Source: Pseudomonas rubra (lineage in GTDB: Bacteria; Pseudomonadota; Gammaproteobacteria; Pseudomonadales; Pseudomonadaceae). From it: a DNA stretch of 64,000 nt. Position numbers and translations under genes: made by a program. Below, in pieces: positions 53,756 to 62,183 of the stretch (the stretch's first letter is position 1; each line of letters begins with the position of its first letter). Below the pieces are notes generated by a model. It saw nothing but the letters and a program-made list of their open reading frames with translations. It made no database searches and was not told the origin of the DNA. Location of the stretch: assembly GCF_028656935.1 (NCBI RefSeq), contig NZ_JAMDGZ010000040.1, forward strand, positions 1 to 64,000. The letters are read 5' to 3'.

Positions 53756-54461
53756 GCTGTTTCTCCTTGTTGTTATGCCAGCCGAAGTAGAGGTAGAGCA
53801 GTAACAGGGCCAACGCCAGGGCGAACCACTGCACGGCGTAGCCCAAGTGTTTTTCCGGCCCCAGCGCAACCACTGGCCAGTCCAGCCGGTTGCTGGCTGG
53901 GCCTGGTTCCAGGCGCAATTCATGGGCAAAACCTTCGCGACCCAATTGCGGCCACAGCGCACCGGCATCGATGGCAGTCATCAGCCGCGGCCAGCTGCCG
54001 CCCTGCGGGTCGGCATGCAACTGGAAGGTCGCACCCGGTGCGACGTACACCGAGGCATCCAGGCTCAACGGCTGCTCAGGGGTACTGAACTGCACGGGGA
54101 TGCGTCGATCCGGCCAGGGCAGCCAGCCGCGATTGATCAACAGCCACAGGCCACTGGCCTGATCGAGAAAGGGTTGCAGCAGCTCGACACCGACCTGACC
54201 GTCGCGCATGCGGTTATCCAACAGCAGGCTGTGTTGGCCGTCGAACTGGCCGTACAGGTGCACTCGGCGATAGGCCGGATCGTCAATCTGCTGCAACTGC
54301 GCACTGCCCACCGCGTCGCTGGCACTGCGCTCGGCGTAGACCTGCAGCATTTGGCGCTTCTGTTCGGCGCGCCCAAGCTGCCAGCAGCCAAGCGCGATCA
54401 ACCCCGGCAGCAGCAACAGCACCACCAGGGTCGGCACGAGGCCCGGACGGAAGGGCTTCAC
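53721..54461 (-). CDS. SURF1 family cytochrome oxidase assembly protein
   Basis: A 246-residue SURF1 protein: two helices (near the start, VPTLVVLLLLPGLIALG, and near the end, YAVQWFALALALLLLYLYFG) hold a periplasmic domain with RRVHLYGQFDG and LLINRGWLPWPD. It helps insert haem A into subunit I. The start is GTG 54461 with GAGGG before it. First gene of its operon, divergent from the DUF2909 gene by 63 bases. Confidence 0.92.
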   Translation of the reverse strand: MKPFRPGLVPTLVVLLLLPGLIALGCWQLGRAEQKRQMLQVYAERSASDAVGSAQLQQIDDPAYRRVHLYGQFDGQHSLLLDNRMRDGQVGVELLQPFLDQASGLWLLINRGWLPWPDRRIPVQFSTPEQPLSLDASVYVAPGATFQLHADPQGGSWPRLMTAIDAGALWPQLGREGFAHELRLEPGPASNRLDWPVVALGPEKHLGYAVQWFALALALLLLYLYFGWHNNKEKQHGSRHKSTQHV

Positions 54462-54483
54462 CGGGCCCTCGAAAAGTCAGTCG

Positions 54484-54490
54484 CTATACT
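54484..54490 (+). promoter_or_regulatory. Sigma-S-like -10 of DUF2909 gene
   Basis: GCTATACTTGT includes CTATACT, the sigma-S core -10, and matches KCTATACTTAA at nine of eleven places. It lies 34 bases before the DUF2909 start codon. Confidence 0.5.
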
Positions 54491-54524
54491 TGTACTCATC
54501 ACTGCATCCCCCCGGAGTTTCGCC

Positions 54525-54728
54525 ATGCTCAAAGCTGCGATTGTCCTGATGCTGTTGGCGACCATCGCCAGCCTGTTCAGCGGCCTGATCTTTCTGGTCA
54601 AGGACGACGGACAGTCGACTCGCCTGCTTAAAGCCCTGACTGTTCGCGTCACCCTGGCCGCCCTGACCCTGGCCCTGGTGGCCTGGGGTTTCTACAGCGG
54701 CCAGTTGGTGTCCCACGCGCCGTTCTGA
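54525..54728 (+). CDS. DUF2909 twin-helix protein
   Basis: A 67-residue protein with two membrane helices (about 3-24 and 42-58) joined by the short loop KDDGQSTRLLKALTVR. It fits DUF2909, small proteins found beside cytochrome c oxidase genes. Start ATG follows CGGAG. It stands alone on the plus strand between coxC and surf1, which it parts into two minus-strand units. A role in oxidase assembly is inferred from context. Confidence 0.88.
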   Translation: MLKAAIVLMLLATIASLFSGLIFLVKDDGQSTRLLKALTVRVTLAALTLALVAWGFYSGQLVSHAPF

Positions 54729-54734
54729 ACCCGG

Positions 54735-55622
54735 TTACAGCACGTAAACGAAGATAAACAGCCCCACCCAGACCACATCGACGAAGTGCCAGTACCAGCT
54801 GGCCGCCTCGAAACCAAAGTGTTTGTCGGCGTTGAAGTGCCCGCGCAGGATGCGTACCAGCATCACGATCAAAATCAGGGTGCCCATGGTCACGTGGGCG
54901 CCGTGGAAACCGGTGAGCATGAAGAACGTAGCGCCGTAGATGCCCGACCCCAGGGTCAGGCCCAATTCGTTATAGGCTTCGTGATACTCGTAGGCCTGCA
55001 GTACCAGAAAGCTCAAGCCAAGGAGGATGGTCAACGCCAGCCAGGCCTTCAGCGCTCCGCGGTGGTTCTTGCGCAGGGCATGGTGGGCGATGGTGATGGT
55101 GACACTGGAGCTGACCAGCAAAATGGTGTTGATCAGCGGCAAGTGCCAGGGGTCGATGATGTCCTTGGGCGGCGGGAACAGTTTCGGGTCTGGCGTATGC
55201 AGCAGCGGCCAGGAGAATTCGAAATTCGGCCAGAGCATGTGCGCCACACCCTTGGCGCCTTCCCCACCGAGCCAGGGGCCGGCCAGGTTGCGCACATAGA
55301 ACAGGGCGCCGAAGAAGGCTATGAAGAACATCACCTCGGAGAAGATGAACCAGGACATGCCCCAGCGGAACGAGCGGTCCAGCTGCGGGCTGTAGAGCCC
55401 GGCGCGGCTCTCCTTGACCACTGCGCCAAACCAGCCGAACAGCATGTAGGCCAGGCATAGTGCACCGAAGAAAAAAATCCACGGCCCATGGGACTCAGGC
55501 CGCCCGGCCTTGAGGTCGTTGAACCAGGTGCCCAGACCGAACACCGTGATGAACATGCCGACCGTGGCAATGATCGGCCACTTGCTTTGCGCCGGGACGT
55601 AATAGTGCTCATGGGAAGCCAT
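54735..55622 (-). CDS. coxC: Cytochrome c oxidase subunit III
   Basis: A 295-residue membrane subunit with seven helices. SWFIFSEVMFFIAFFGALFY and TGFHGAHVTMGTLIL are family blocks. Contains E of the proton-related helix and lipid-binding core; it stabilises subunit I. The ATG 55622 starts MASHEHYYVPAQSKWP as in other Pseudomonas. Starts 13 bases after ctaG. Confidence 0.95.
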   Translation of the reverse strand: MASHEHYYVPAQSKWPIIATVGMFITVFGLGTWFNDLKAGRPESHGPWIFFFGALCLAYMLFGWFGAVVKESRAGLYSPQLDRSFRWGMSWFIFSEVMFFIAFFGALFYVRNLAGPWLGGEGAKGVAHMLWPNFEFSWPLLHTPDPKLFPPPKDIIDPWHLPLINTILLVSSSVTITIAHHALRKNHRGALKAWLALTILLGLSFLVLQAYEYHEAYNELGLTLGSGIYGATFFMLTGFHGAHVTMGTLILIVMLVRILRGHFNADKHFGFEAASWYWHFVDVVWVGLFIFVYVL

Positions 55623-55635
55623 CGTGGTGTTCTCC

Positions 55636-56205
55636 TTATCGGGCGCCCTGTGCAACCGGGTCCGCCAAGTGTGCAACCGGCGGGTGGCGAGCGGTGATGT
55701 CGAACAGCGTGTAAGCCAGCGTCAGGTGTTTCACATCTTTGGGCAGGTCGCGGTCAACAATAAATCGCACCGGCATTTCGATGCGCTCGCCCGGCTGCAG
55801 CACCTGCTGGGTAAAGCAGAAGCATTCGGTCTTGTGGAAATACGCCGCCGCCTCGGCCGGAGTGATGCTGGGGATGGCCTGGGCGCTCATGGGTTTGTCA
55901 GTCGGATTGCGGGCAATGAAAACCATCTGGTTGACCGCCCCCGGATTGACGTCGATCTGGTCGGCGGTGGAATAGAAGTCCCAGACCATGTCGCTGGCGT
56001 TGGTCGACATGAACTGCACCTTCACCGTGCGGTTCATGTCACTGACCTGGGTGCCTTCATACTGCCCGCCAGTCTTGCCGTTGATGCCAAAGGCTTTGCA
56101 CATCACATCGTAGATCGGCACCAGGGCAAAGCCGAAGGCGAACATCACCACGGTCAGCAGCATCAGCCGCCACACCAGGCGCTTGAGCGAGGTCCCTTCA
56201 CTCAT
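55636..56205 (-). CDS. ctaG: Cytochrome c oxidase assembly protein CtaG/Cox11
   Basis: A 189-residue protein with one helix (about 11-30) and a periplasmic immunoglobulin-like domain that holds the copper motif CFCF in KTECFCFTQQ. It delivers copper to CuB in subunit I. The order coxB-coxA-ctaG-coxC is standard. The start follows TGAGGA. Confidence 0.95.
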   Translation of the reverse strand: MSEGTSLKRLVWRLMLLTVVMFAFGFALVPIYDVMCKAFGINGKTGGQYEGTQVSDMNRTVKVQFMSTNASDMVWDFYSTADQIDVNPGAVNQMVFIARNPTDKPMSAQAIPSITPAEAAAYFHKTECFCFTQQVLQPGERIEMPVRFIVDRDLPKDVKHLTLAYTLFDITARHPPVAHLADPVAQGAR

Positions 56206-56230
56206 GGCTGTATCCTCAGGCCTGAGCCGT

Positions 56231-57820
56231 TCATTTCACTTCCGGTGGTGTCTGGAAGGTGTGATAAGGCGCCGGTGATGGCACCGACCACTCCAGCCCT
56301 TCGGCGCCATCCCAGGGCTTGGCCGGCGCCGGGGCGCCACCGCGAATGCACTTGATGACGATGAACAGGAAGAAGATCTGCGTGGCGCCGAAGGTAAAGG
56401 CGCCAATCGACGAGATCATGTTGAAGTCGGCGAACTGCAGGTTGTAGTCCGGAATCCTGCGCGGCATGCCCGCCAGCCCCACGAAGTGCATGGGGAAAAA
56501 GGCCATGTTCATGCCAATGAACGACAACCAGAAGTGCAGCTTGCCCAGGGTTTCGTCGTACATATGCCCGGTCCACTTCGGCAGCCAGTAATAGGCCGAG
56601 GCAAAGATGCCGAAGATCGCCCCGGGCACCAGCACATAGTGGAAGTGGGCAACCACGAAGTAGGTGTCGTGGTACTGGAAATCCGCCGGGGCGATGGCCA
56701 GCATCAGCCCGGAGAAACCGCCGATGGTGAACAGGATGACGAAAGCGATGGCGAACAGCATCGGCGTTTCGAAGGTCAGCGAGCCTTCCCACATGGTGCT
56801 GACCCAGTTGAACACCTTCACCCCGGTCGGCACCGCAATCAGCATGGTGGCGTACATGAAGAACAGCTCGCCAACCACCGGAATGCCGACCACGAACATG
56901 TGGTGAGCCCAGACGATGAACGACAGGAAGGCAATCGCCCCGGTGGCGTAGACCATCGAGGTATAGCCAAACAACGGCTTGCGCGAGAACGCCGGGATGA
57001 TCGAACTGACCGCGCCGAACGCCGGCAGGATCATGATGTACACCTCGGGGTGACCGAAGAACCAGAACACATGCTGGAACAATACCGGGTCACCACCGCC
57101 GGCAGCGCTGAAGAAGCTGGTACCGAAGTGGATATCCATCAGCATCATGGTCACCACACCCGCCAGTACCGGCATTACCGCGATCAGCAAGAAAGCGGTG
57201 ATCAGCCAGGTCCAGACGAACAACGGCATCTTCATCAGGGTCATGCCCGGGGCACGCAGGTTGAGGATGGTGGCGATGACGTTGATCGCGCCCATGATCG
57301 AACTGATACCCATGAGATGAATGGCGAAGATAAAGAAGGTCACGCTTTCCGGCGCGTAGGTGGTCGACAGCGGGGCGTAGAAGGTCCAGCCGAAGTTCGG
57401 CCCGCCGCCCGGCATGAACAGGGTTGATACCAATAGCAGGAAAGCGGCGGGCAACAGCCAGAAGCTGAAGTTGTTCATCCGTGGCAGAGCCATGTCCGGC
57501 GCGCCGACCATCAGCGGGATCATCCAGTTGGCCAGGCCGACGAAGGCCGGCATCACCGCACCGAACACCATCACCAGGCCATGCATGGTGGTCATCTGGT
57601 TGAAGAACTCCGGCTGGACGATCTGCAGGCCGGGCTGGAACAGCTCGGCGCGGATGACCATCGCGAACGAGCCGCCCAGCAGGAACATCATGAAACTGAA
57701 CCACAGGTACATGGTGCCGATGTCTTTGTGGTTGGTGGTCAGCACCCAGCGCATCAGGCCCTTGGCCGGCCCGTGGGCGTGCTCATGACCTTGGCTGTGG
57801 TCGTCGATCACTGCGCTCAT
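56231..57820 (-). CDS. coxA: Cytochrome c oxidase subunit I (aa3-type)
   Basis: A 529-residue catalytic subunit with twelve helices. FWFFGHPEVYIMILPAFG carries the CuB histidine and its linked tyrosine; WAHHMFVVG has the further CuB histidines; FHYVLVPGAIFG the haem ligands. It reduces oxygen to water and pumps protons. Start ATG follows AGGAGACAGG. Confidence 0.97.
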   Translation of the reverse strand: MSAVIDDHSQGHEHAHGPAKGLMRWVLTTNHKDIGTMYLWFSFMMFLLGGSFAMVIRAELFQPGLQIVQPEFFNQMTTMHGLVMVFGAVMPAFVGLANWMIPLMVGAPDMALPRMNNFSFWLLPAAFLLLVSTLFMPGGGPNFGWTFYAPLSTTYAPESVTFFIFAIHLMGISSIMGAINVIATILNLRAPGMTLMKMPLFVWTWLITAFLLIAVMPVLAGVVTMMLMDIHFGTSFFSAAGGGDPVLFQHVFWFFGHPEVYIMILPAFGAVSSIIPAFSRKPLFGYTSMVYATGAIAFLSFIVWAHHMFVVGIPVVGELFFMYATMLIAVPTGVKVFNWVSTMWEGSLTFETPMLFAIAFVILFTIGGFSGLMLAIAPADFQYHDTYFVVAHFHYVLVPGAIFGIFASAYYWLPKWTGHMYDETLGKLHFWLSFIGMNMAFFPMHFVGLAGMPRRIPDYNLQFADFNMISSIGAFTFGATQIFFLFIVIKCIRGGAPAPAKPWDGAEGLEWSVPSPAPYHTFQTPPEVK

Positions 57821-57872
57821 GTCCTGTCTCCTGCAGTCCGGTGGCCGGTGCGCGAGTACGCCTCACCCCGGC

Positions 57873-59000
57873 TCATTTGCTTTCAGCCTGTTTGATCGCC
57901 AGTACATCTTTTGGCGTGACCATGTCGCCTTTGTTGTTGCCCCAGGCATTACGTTCATAGGTCACGACGGCGGCGATATCGACTTCCGAGAGCTGCTTGC
58001 CGAAGGCGGCCATGGCCGTGCCCGGCTTGCCGTGGAAAACGATGCTCAGGTGGTCTGCCTTCGGCCCGGTGGCGATTTTCGAGCCCTTGAGCGCCGGGAA
58101 CATCGGCGGCAGACCCTGGCCTTCGGCCTGGTGACAGGCCACGCAGGTGGTGTGATAGACCTTGTCGCCGCGCTCGACCAGTTCTTGCAGGGTCCATTCC
58201 TTGCTGGTCAGTTCCTTGAGCTTGGCCGCTTCGGCCTTGCGTTCGCCAAGCCAGGTGTCGTAGTCGGCCTTGGACTTGACCTCGACCACCACCGGCATGA
58301 AACCGTGGTCCTTGCCGCACAGCTCGGTGCACTGGCCGCGGTAGATGCCGGGCTTCTCGACCCGGGTCCAGGCTTCGTTGACGAAGCCTGGGATGGCATC
58401 ACGCTTGACCGCAAAGGCCGGTACCCACCAGGAATGGATAACGTCTGCGGCAGTCACCAGAAAGCGCACCTTGGCACCTACCGGCAGCACCAGCGGCTGA
58501 TCGACTTCGAGCAGGTAGTGCTCGTCCTTGGTTGCTTTGTTGTGGATCTGATCGGCGGGGGTGGCCAGGTTGCTGAAGAATTCGACGTCCTGGCCCAGGT
58601 ACTTGTAATGCCATTTCCACTGATAACCGGTGACCTGGATATCGACGTCAGACTCGCTGGCATCGTAGATATCGATCAGGGTCTTGGTCGCCGGGATGGC
58701 CATGGCCACCAGGATCAGGAACGGCACCACCGTCCACATGATTTCGACCCAGGTATGCTCGTGAAAATGCGCAGGCTGCTGGCCGGTGGAACGACGGTGA
58801 ATGATCATCGACCAGAACATCGCGCCAAAGACCACCAGGCCGATGATCACGCAGATCCAGAAAATGGTCATGTGCAGGTCGAACACTGCGTTGCTGACTT
58901 CAGTCGCCCCTGGCGCCATGTTAACGGTCCAGGCGGCGTGCGCCTGACCGAATACCGACCACAACAGGAGGCCCATCCAGACATGTGGATGTCGCATCAT
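57873..59000 (-). CDS. coxB: Cytochrome c oxidase subunit II with haem c domain
   Basis: A 375-residue subunit: signal peptide to HAA, two helices (about 40-66 and 88-106), the CuA domain with ligands H189, C224, E226, C228, H232, M235, and a fused C-terminal cytochrome c domain with CVACH (C286, C289, H290), making it a caa3-like subunit II. It accepts electrons for coxA. First gene of coxB-coxA-ctaG-coxC. Confidence 0.96.
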   Translation of the reverse strand: MMRHPHVWMGLLLWSVFGQAHAAWTVNMAPGATEVSNAVFDLHMTIFWICVIIGLVVFGAMFWSMIIHRRSTGQQPAHFHEHTWVEIMWTVVPFLILVAMAIPATKTLIDIYDASESDVDIQVTGYQWKWHYKYLGQDVEFFSNLATPADQIHNKATKDEHYLLEVDQPLVLPVGAKVRFLVTAADVIHSWWVPAFAVKRDAIPGFVNEAWTRVEKPGIYRGQCTELCGKDHGFMPVVVEVKSKADYDTWLGERKAEAAKLKELTSKEWTLQELVERGDKVYHTTCVACHQAEGQGLPPMFPALKGSKIATGPKADHLSIVFHGKPGTAMAAFGKQLSEVDIAAVVTYERNAWGNNKGDMVTPKDVLAIKQAESK

Positions 59001-59368
59001 TGCGGGTTCCCCTTATCGTTCTTGTTATCCCGGAGGCGTGGACCTACGGCTAAGGGTACGGCGGCCAAGACTGCGAACTTCGACGACCGAGCCCCTGCGA
59101 ACTGCAGTCGGGCCTCATCAGCGAATCACTTTCAAACCGGAGTATAGACAGCGGCCCTCGCCTGGCAATGCGCGCAGGGAAAACATCGGCAGAAGTTGAA
59201 CGTTTGCGCGCAAAGCCGCGAATTACCTGGCCTGGGGCACAATGATGGCACTTCGATATAATCGACGAATATTAATTTATTAATGGTTATGCAAAATGCG
59301 TCTTAGCCATTTTTGTATCCGAGCTACCTTATGTCTTCCGTTTGTCACGCCTTTACCCTGGAGTTGTC
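59001..59368. other. Divergent intergenic region upstream of coxB
   Basis: 368 bases between coxB and the gene at 59369. A sigma-S-like -10 for coxB lies at 59141-59147. An AT-rich stretch at 59257-59300 (ATATAATCGACGAATATTAATTT-like) is probably the promoter of the plus-strand gene. No small gene is seen. Confidence 0.5.
59141..59147 (-). promoter_or_regulatory. Sigma-S-like -10 upstream of coxB
   Basis: CTATACT on the minus strand, in TGTCTATACTCCGG, matches the sigma-S -10 core. It lies 141 bases before the coxB start. The aa3 oxidase is RpoS-dependent in P. aeruginosa from memory, so this fits. Confidence 0.5.
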
Positions 59369-60016
59369 ATGAACATCGCCGCTTTGCGCGAGCAGATCAC
59401 CCGTGCCCGTCAACATGAGACCGAAACCGGCCAACTCAAAGAGCAACTCGAAAAACAGCTGCCTCACCTGCATCCCTCCATTCATCTCCCAGAAGCCGAC
59501 GCCAATGGCGCCCTGGCCCGCTTTGTCGGCGCTTACATCGATCAAGTTCCTGAGCTGCTGGAAGCGGCCAACGACGTTGCCCGCGAAGCAGGCATCGAAT
59601 CGCAGATCAAACCGGTATTGAAAATCGCCGAGCAATACTTCCTGCAACCGCCCGCAATCACCTCTACCCACCTGGGTCTGGGCTGCCTGCTGGACGAGGC
59701 GTACCTGGCCCATCGACTGGTGGAAGAAGTTAACGATCTGTACATCAAGCACTTCAATCAGCCCCTGATCCCGCTGGACACCACCGTGGCCAACCTGATC
59801 GCCCACCAGTTGATCGGCGAGGCGTTCGCCAACCAGCTGGATGAAGTCGTGCACCACTCGGTGGACGAGATGCTCAATGATGAGAGTTTCGCCCTGGAAT
59901 CGGTCGAACAGTACCGCGATAAACTCAGCAGCCCGGATACCGGCGCCGCCTGGAAGCGCTGGCCGTGCCTGTCGCGGCAGTTGGGTGTGGGGCTGGAGCT
60001 GGATCAGACTGCTTGA
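59369..60016 (+). CDS. Conserved protein of unknown function
   Basis: A 215-residue soluble protein, mostly helical and acidic, without signal peptide or membrane helix. It begins MNIAALREQITRARQHETET with a heptad-like pattern and has a middle LGLGCLLDEAYLAHRLVEEVNDLY that looks constrained. No family was recognised with confidence. Start ATG 59369 follows GGAG. It is monocistronic, with a degenerate REP after its stop. Confidence 0.7.
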   Translation: MNIAALREQITRARQHETETGQLKEQLEKQLPHLHPSIHLPEADANGALARFVGAYIDQVPELLEAANDVAREAGIESQIKPVLKIAEQYFLQPPAITSTHLGLGCLLDEAYLAHRLVEEVNDLYIKHFNQPLIPLDTTVANLIAHQLIGEAFANQLDEVVHHSVDEMLNDESFALESVEQYRDKLSSPDTGAAWKRWPCLSRQLGVGLELDQTA

Positions 60017-60021
60017 AATGT

Positions 60022-60059
60022 ATCGCGGGGCAAGTCGGGTCGCCGCATCGCCCCGCGAT
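60022..60059. repeat. Degenerate REP hairpin
   Basis: ATCGCGGGGC (60022-60031) pairs with GCCCCGCGAT (60050-60059). The left arm equals the REP at 43830 for 13 bases and then diverges, so this looks like a REP pair with a damaged middle. It may end transcription of the upstream gene. Confidence 0.65.
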
Positions 60060-60106
60060 GAATCACCTCAAGCCCCCCAGCCGTCGTGCGGGGGAGTCAG
60101 GGACGC

Positions 60107-60826
60107 TTAGTAGCGTCCTTTCGGCGTTGCACAGGGGATCGGCTGGCCTTTAGCAAGGGGCAGGAAGCTATCGCTTGCGGCGTCATAGGCCTCGATCTGG
60201 CTGGTTTCGATGTCATAGATCCAGCCGTGGATGTACAGCTGGCCGGCCGCCAGGCGCGAGGCCACCGACGGGTGGGTGCGCAGGTGGTGCAACTGGGCGA
60301 TGACGTTTTCCTTGGTCAACACCTGCATGCTTTCATGCTCGCTGCCACAGGAGCAATTGTCTTCGACCACTGTGCGGGCGACCTCGGCATGGCGCAGCCA
60401 GGCCTTGACCGTCGGCATCTTCTCCAGGCTCTGCGGGTTGAGTACCGCGCGCATGGCGCCGCAGTCGGAGTGACCGCAAACGATGATGTGGTGTACGCCC
60501 AGGGCCAACACAGCGTATTCGATGGCGGTGGAGACGCCGCCGTTCATCTGCCCATAGGGTGGCACGACGTTACCGACGTTGCGGGTCACGAACAGGTCGC
60601 CTGGGGAGCTCTGGGTAATCAGCTCGGGCACGATGCGTGAGTCGGCACAGGTGATGAACATCGCCCGGGGCGTTTGTGCGGTGGCGAGTTTCTTGAACAG
60701 CTCCTGCTGCTCGGGAAAAACGTCATGATGGAACCGCAGAAAGCCGTCGACGATATGCTTCAGGGCGGCATCGGCGCTCTCGGCAGGGGCTTGCGGGGCG
60801 GCCTTGGATGGGTCCTTGACGGGCAT
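60107..60826 (-). CDS. Beta-carbonic anhydrase
   Basis: A 239-residue beta-class carbonic anhydrase. The zinc ligands C60, H119 and C122 and the dyad D62-R64 are seen in FITCADSRIVP and CGHSDCGAMRA; RNVGNVVPPY is complete. It interconverts CO2 and bicarbonate in the cytoplasm. The first 20 residues are Ala/Pro-rich and probably loose. Stands alone on the minus strand. Confidence 0.94.
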   Translation of the reverse strand: MPVKDPSKAAPQAPAESADAALKHIVDGFLRFHHDVFPEQQELFKKLATAQTPRAMFITCADSRIVPELITQSSPGDLFVTRNVGNVVPPYGQMNGGVSTAIEYAVLALGVHHIIVCGHSDCGAMRAVLNPQSLEKMPTVKAWLRHAEVARTVVEDNCSCGSEHESMQVLTKENVIAQLHHLRTHPSVASRLAAGQLYIHGWIYDIETSQIEAYDAASDSFLPLAKGQPIPCATPKGRY

Positions 60827-61071
60827 GATTCATCCTCTTTGACGGTTTTAGGTTAAGTCCATTTTACCGGGTTGATGATTCAAACAGCGCATGACATTGG
60901 GATGAACTGCGCGCGCCAAGAATCACATCAGTTATTGGCTGAATTCCTACGCCACTCGGCGAAACTAACTAAAACTAAATTGCGAGGCTCTAGTACGGGC
61001 GTTACAGACACCCAAAGAGTTGCCAAAATAATATCAAAAAAACATTAGCGGCCAATGCCAAGCATCGAAAG

Positions 61072-62133
61072 TCAGAGCAGTGACAGCTGCCCGCCGGGCG
61101 GGCAGAACGCACTGCAATCAAGCGCATAGCCTTCACGCAGGTTCAACCCCAGGCGACGGATCGCCTTGCTAAAGCGCTGCGCCAGCAACTCGGCGAACAC
61201 CCCTTCGCCACGCATACGCGCCCCGAAGCGGCTGTCGTACAGCTCACCGCCACGGCTCTGGCGGACCAGGCTCAGCACATGACTGGCCCGTTGCGGATAG
61301 TGGTCCTGCAACCATTGCTCGAACAGCGGCGCCACTTCAAGTGGCAGGCGCAGCATCATGTAGGCTGCACTGAGCGCACCATTGGCCCTGGCGGCTTCGA
61401 GCAGGTGTTCCAGCTCACTGTCGTTGATCATCGGGATCATCGGCGAACACAACACACCTACCGGAACGCCGGCTTCAGTCAGCACGCGAATCGCACGCAA
61501 GCGTGCCTTGGGCGCCGCTGCCAGCGGCTCCAGGGTGCGCTTGAGTTCATCGTCCAGGGTGGTCAGGCTGATCATCACGCTGACCAGGCGCTGGCGGGCC
61601 AGCTCGGCGAGCAGGTCCAGGTCACGCAGGATCAACGAGCCCTTGGTGACGATGGTTACCGGATGACGATAGCGCAGCAGCACTTCTAGTAGCCGACGGG
61701 TCAGCCGCTGCTCGCGCTCGATGGGTTGGTAAGGATCCGTATTGGAGCCCAGGTTGATCGGCGCGCAGACATAACCAGGCTTGCTCAACTGCTGCTCGAG
61801 CACTGCAGCGGCGTTGGTCTTGGCGATCAGCTTGGTTTCGAAATCCAGCCCCGGCGACAGGTCCCAATAAGCATGGCTGGGGCGCGCATAGCAGTAGATG
61901 CAGCCATGTTCGCAGCCGCGATAAGGGTTGATCGAACGATCGAAAGGCAGGTCGGGCGAGTTGTTGCGGGTGATGATGCTCTTGGCGGTTTCAATGCGCA
62001 CCTCAGTGCCCTGAGTCAGCGGCACTTCCCGGTACCAGCCATCGTCCTCGGCGACCGAGCGGTTGGGGGCAAAGCGATTATGCGGGTTGCTGGCGGTGCC
62101 ACGCCCACGTATCGGTGCTTGAGGAGTAGGCAT
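61072..62133 (-). CDS. Radical SAM protein, PA0069 family (SplB-like)
   Basis: A 353-residue radical SAM enzyme with cluster motif CEHGCIYC (C74, C78, C81) in YRGCEHGCIYCYARPSHAYW. The pattern NLGSNTDPYQPIE and TIVTKGSLILRDLDLL fits the Rv2578c/PA0069 group, distantly like spore photoproduct lyase, a DNA repair enzyme. The ATG 62133 has GGGG upstream; a longer reading would run through the LexA box at 62149-62168, which speaks against it. The box implies SOS induction and so a repair role, but the reaction is unknown. Confidence 0.88.
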   Translation of the reverse strand: MPTPQAPIRGRGTASNPHNRFAPNRSVAEDDGWYREVPLTQGTEVRIETAKSIITRNNSPDLPFDRSINPYRGCEHGCIYCYARPSHAYWDLSPGLDFETKLIAKTNAAAVLEQQLSKPGYVCAPINLGSNTDPYQPIEREQRLTRRLLEVLLRYRHPVTIVTKGSLILRDLDLLAELARQRLVSVMISLTTLDDELKRTLEPLAAAPKARLRAIRVLTEAGVPVGVLCSPMIPMINDSELEHLLEAARANGALSAAYMMLRLPLEVAPLFEQWLQDHYPQRASHVLSLVRQSRGGELYDSRFGARMRGEGVFAELLAQRFSKAIRRLGLNLREGYALDCSAFCPPGGQLSLL

Positions 62134-62148
62134 GTAAACAACCCCGAA

Positions 62149-62168
62149 TACTGTTTTTATATACAGTA
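62149..62168 (-). promoter_or_regulatory. LexA (SOS) box of radical SAM gene
   Basis: On the minus strand TACTGTATATAAAAACAGTA agrees at 18 of 20 positions with TACTGTATATATATACAGTA and keeps the CTG-N10-CAG core. It lies 15 bases before the radical SAM start codon, in place to block transcription. Confidence 0.85.
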
Positions 62169-62183
62169 CACGGAGTACCTTTG

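Noticed and set aside
57819..59147. 442-codon plus-strand frame opposite coxB
   Set aside because: Shadow of coxB; composition is atypical and no ribosome site is present.
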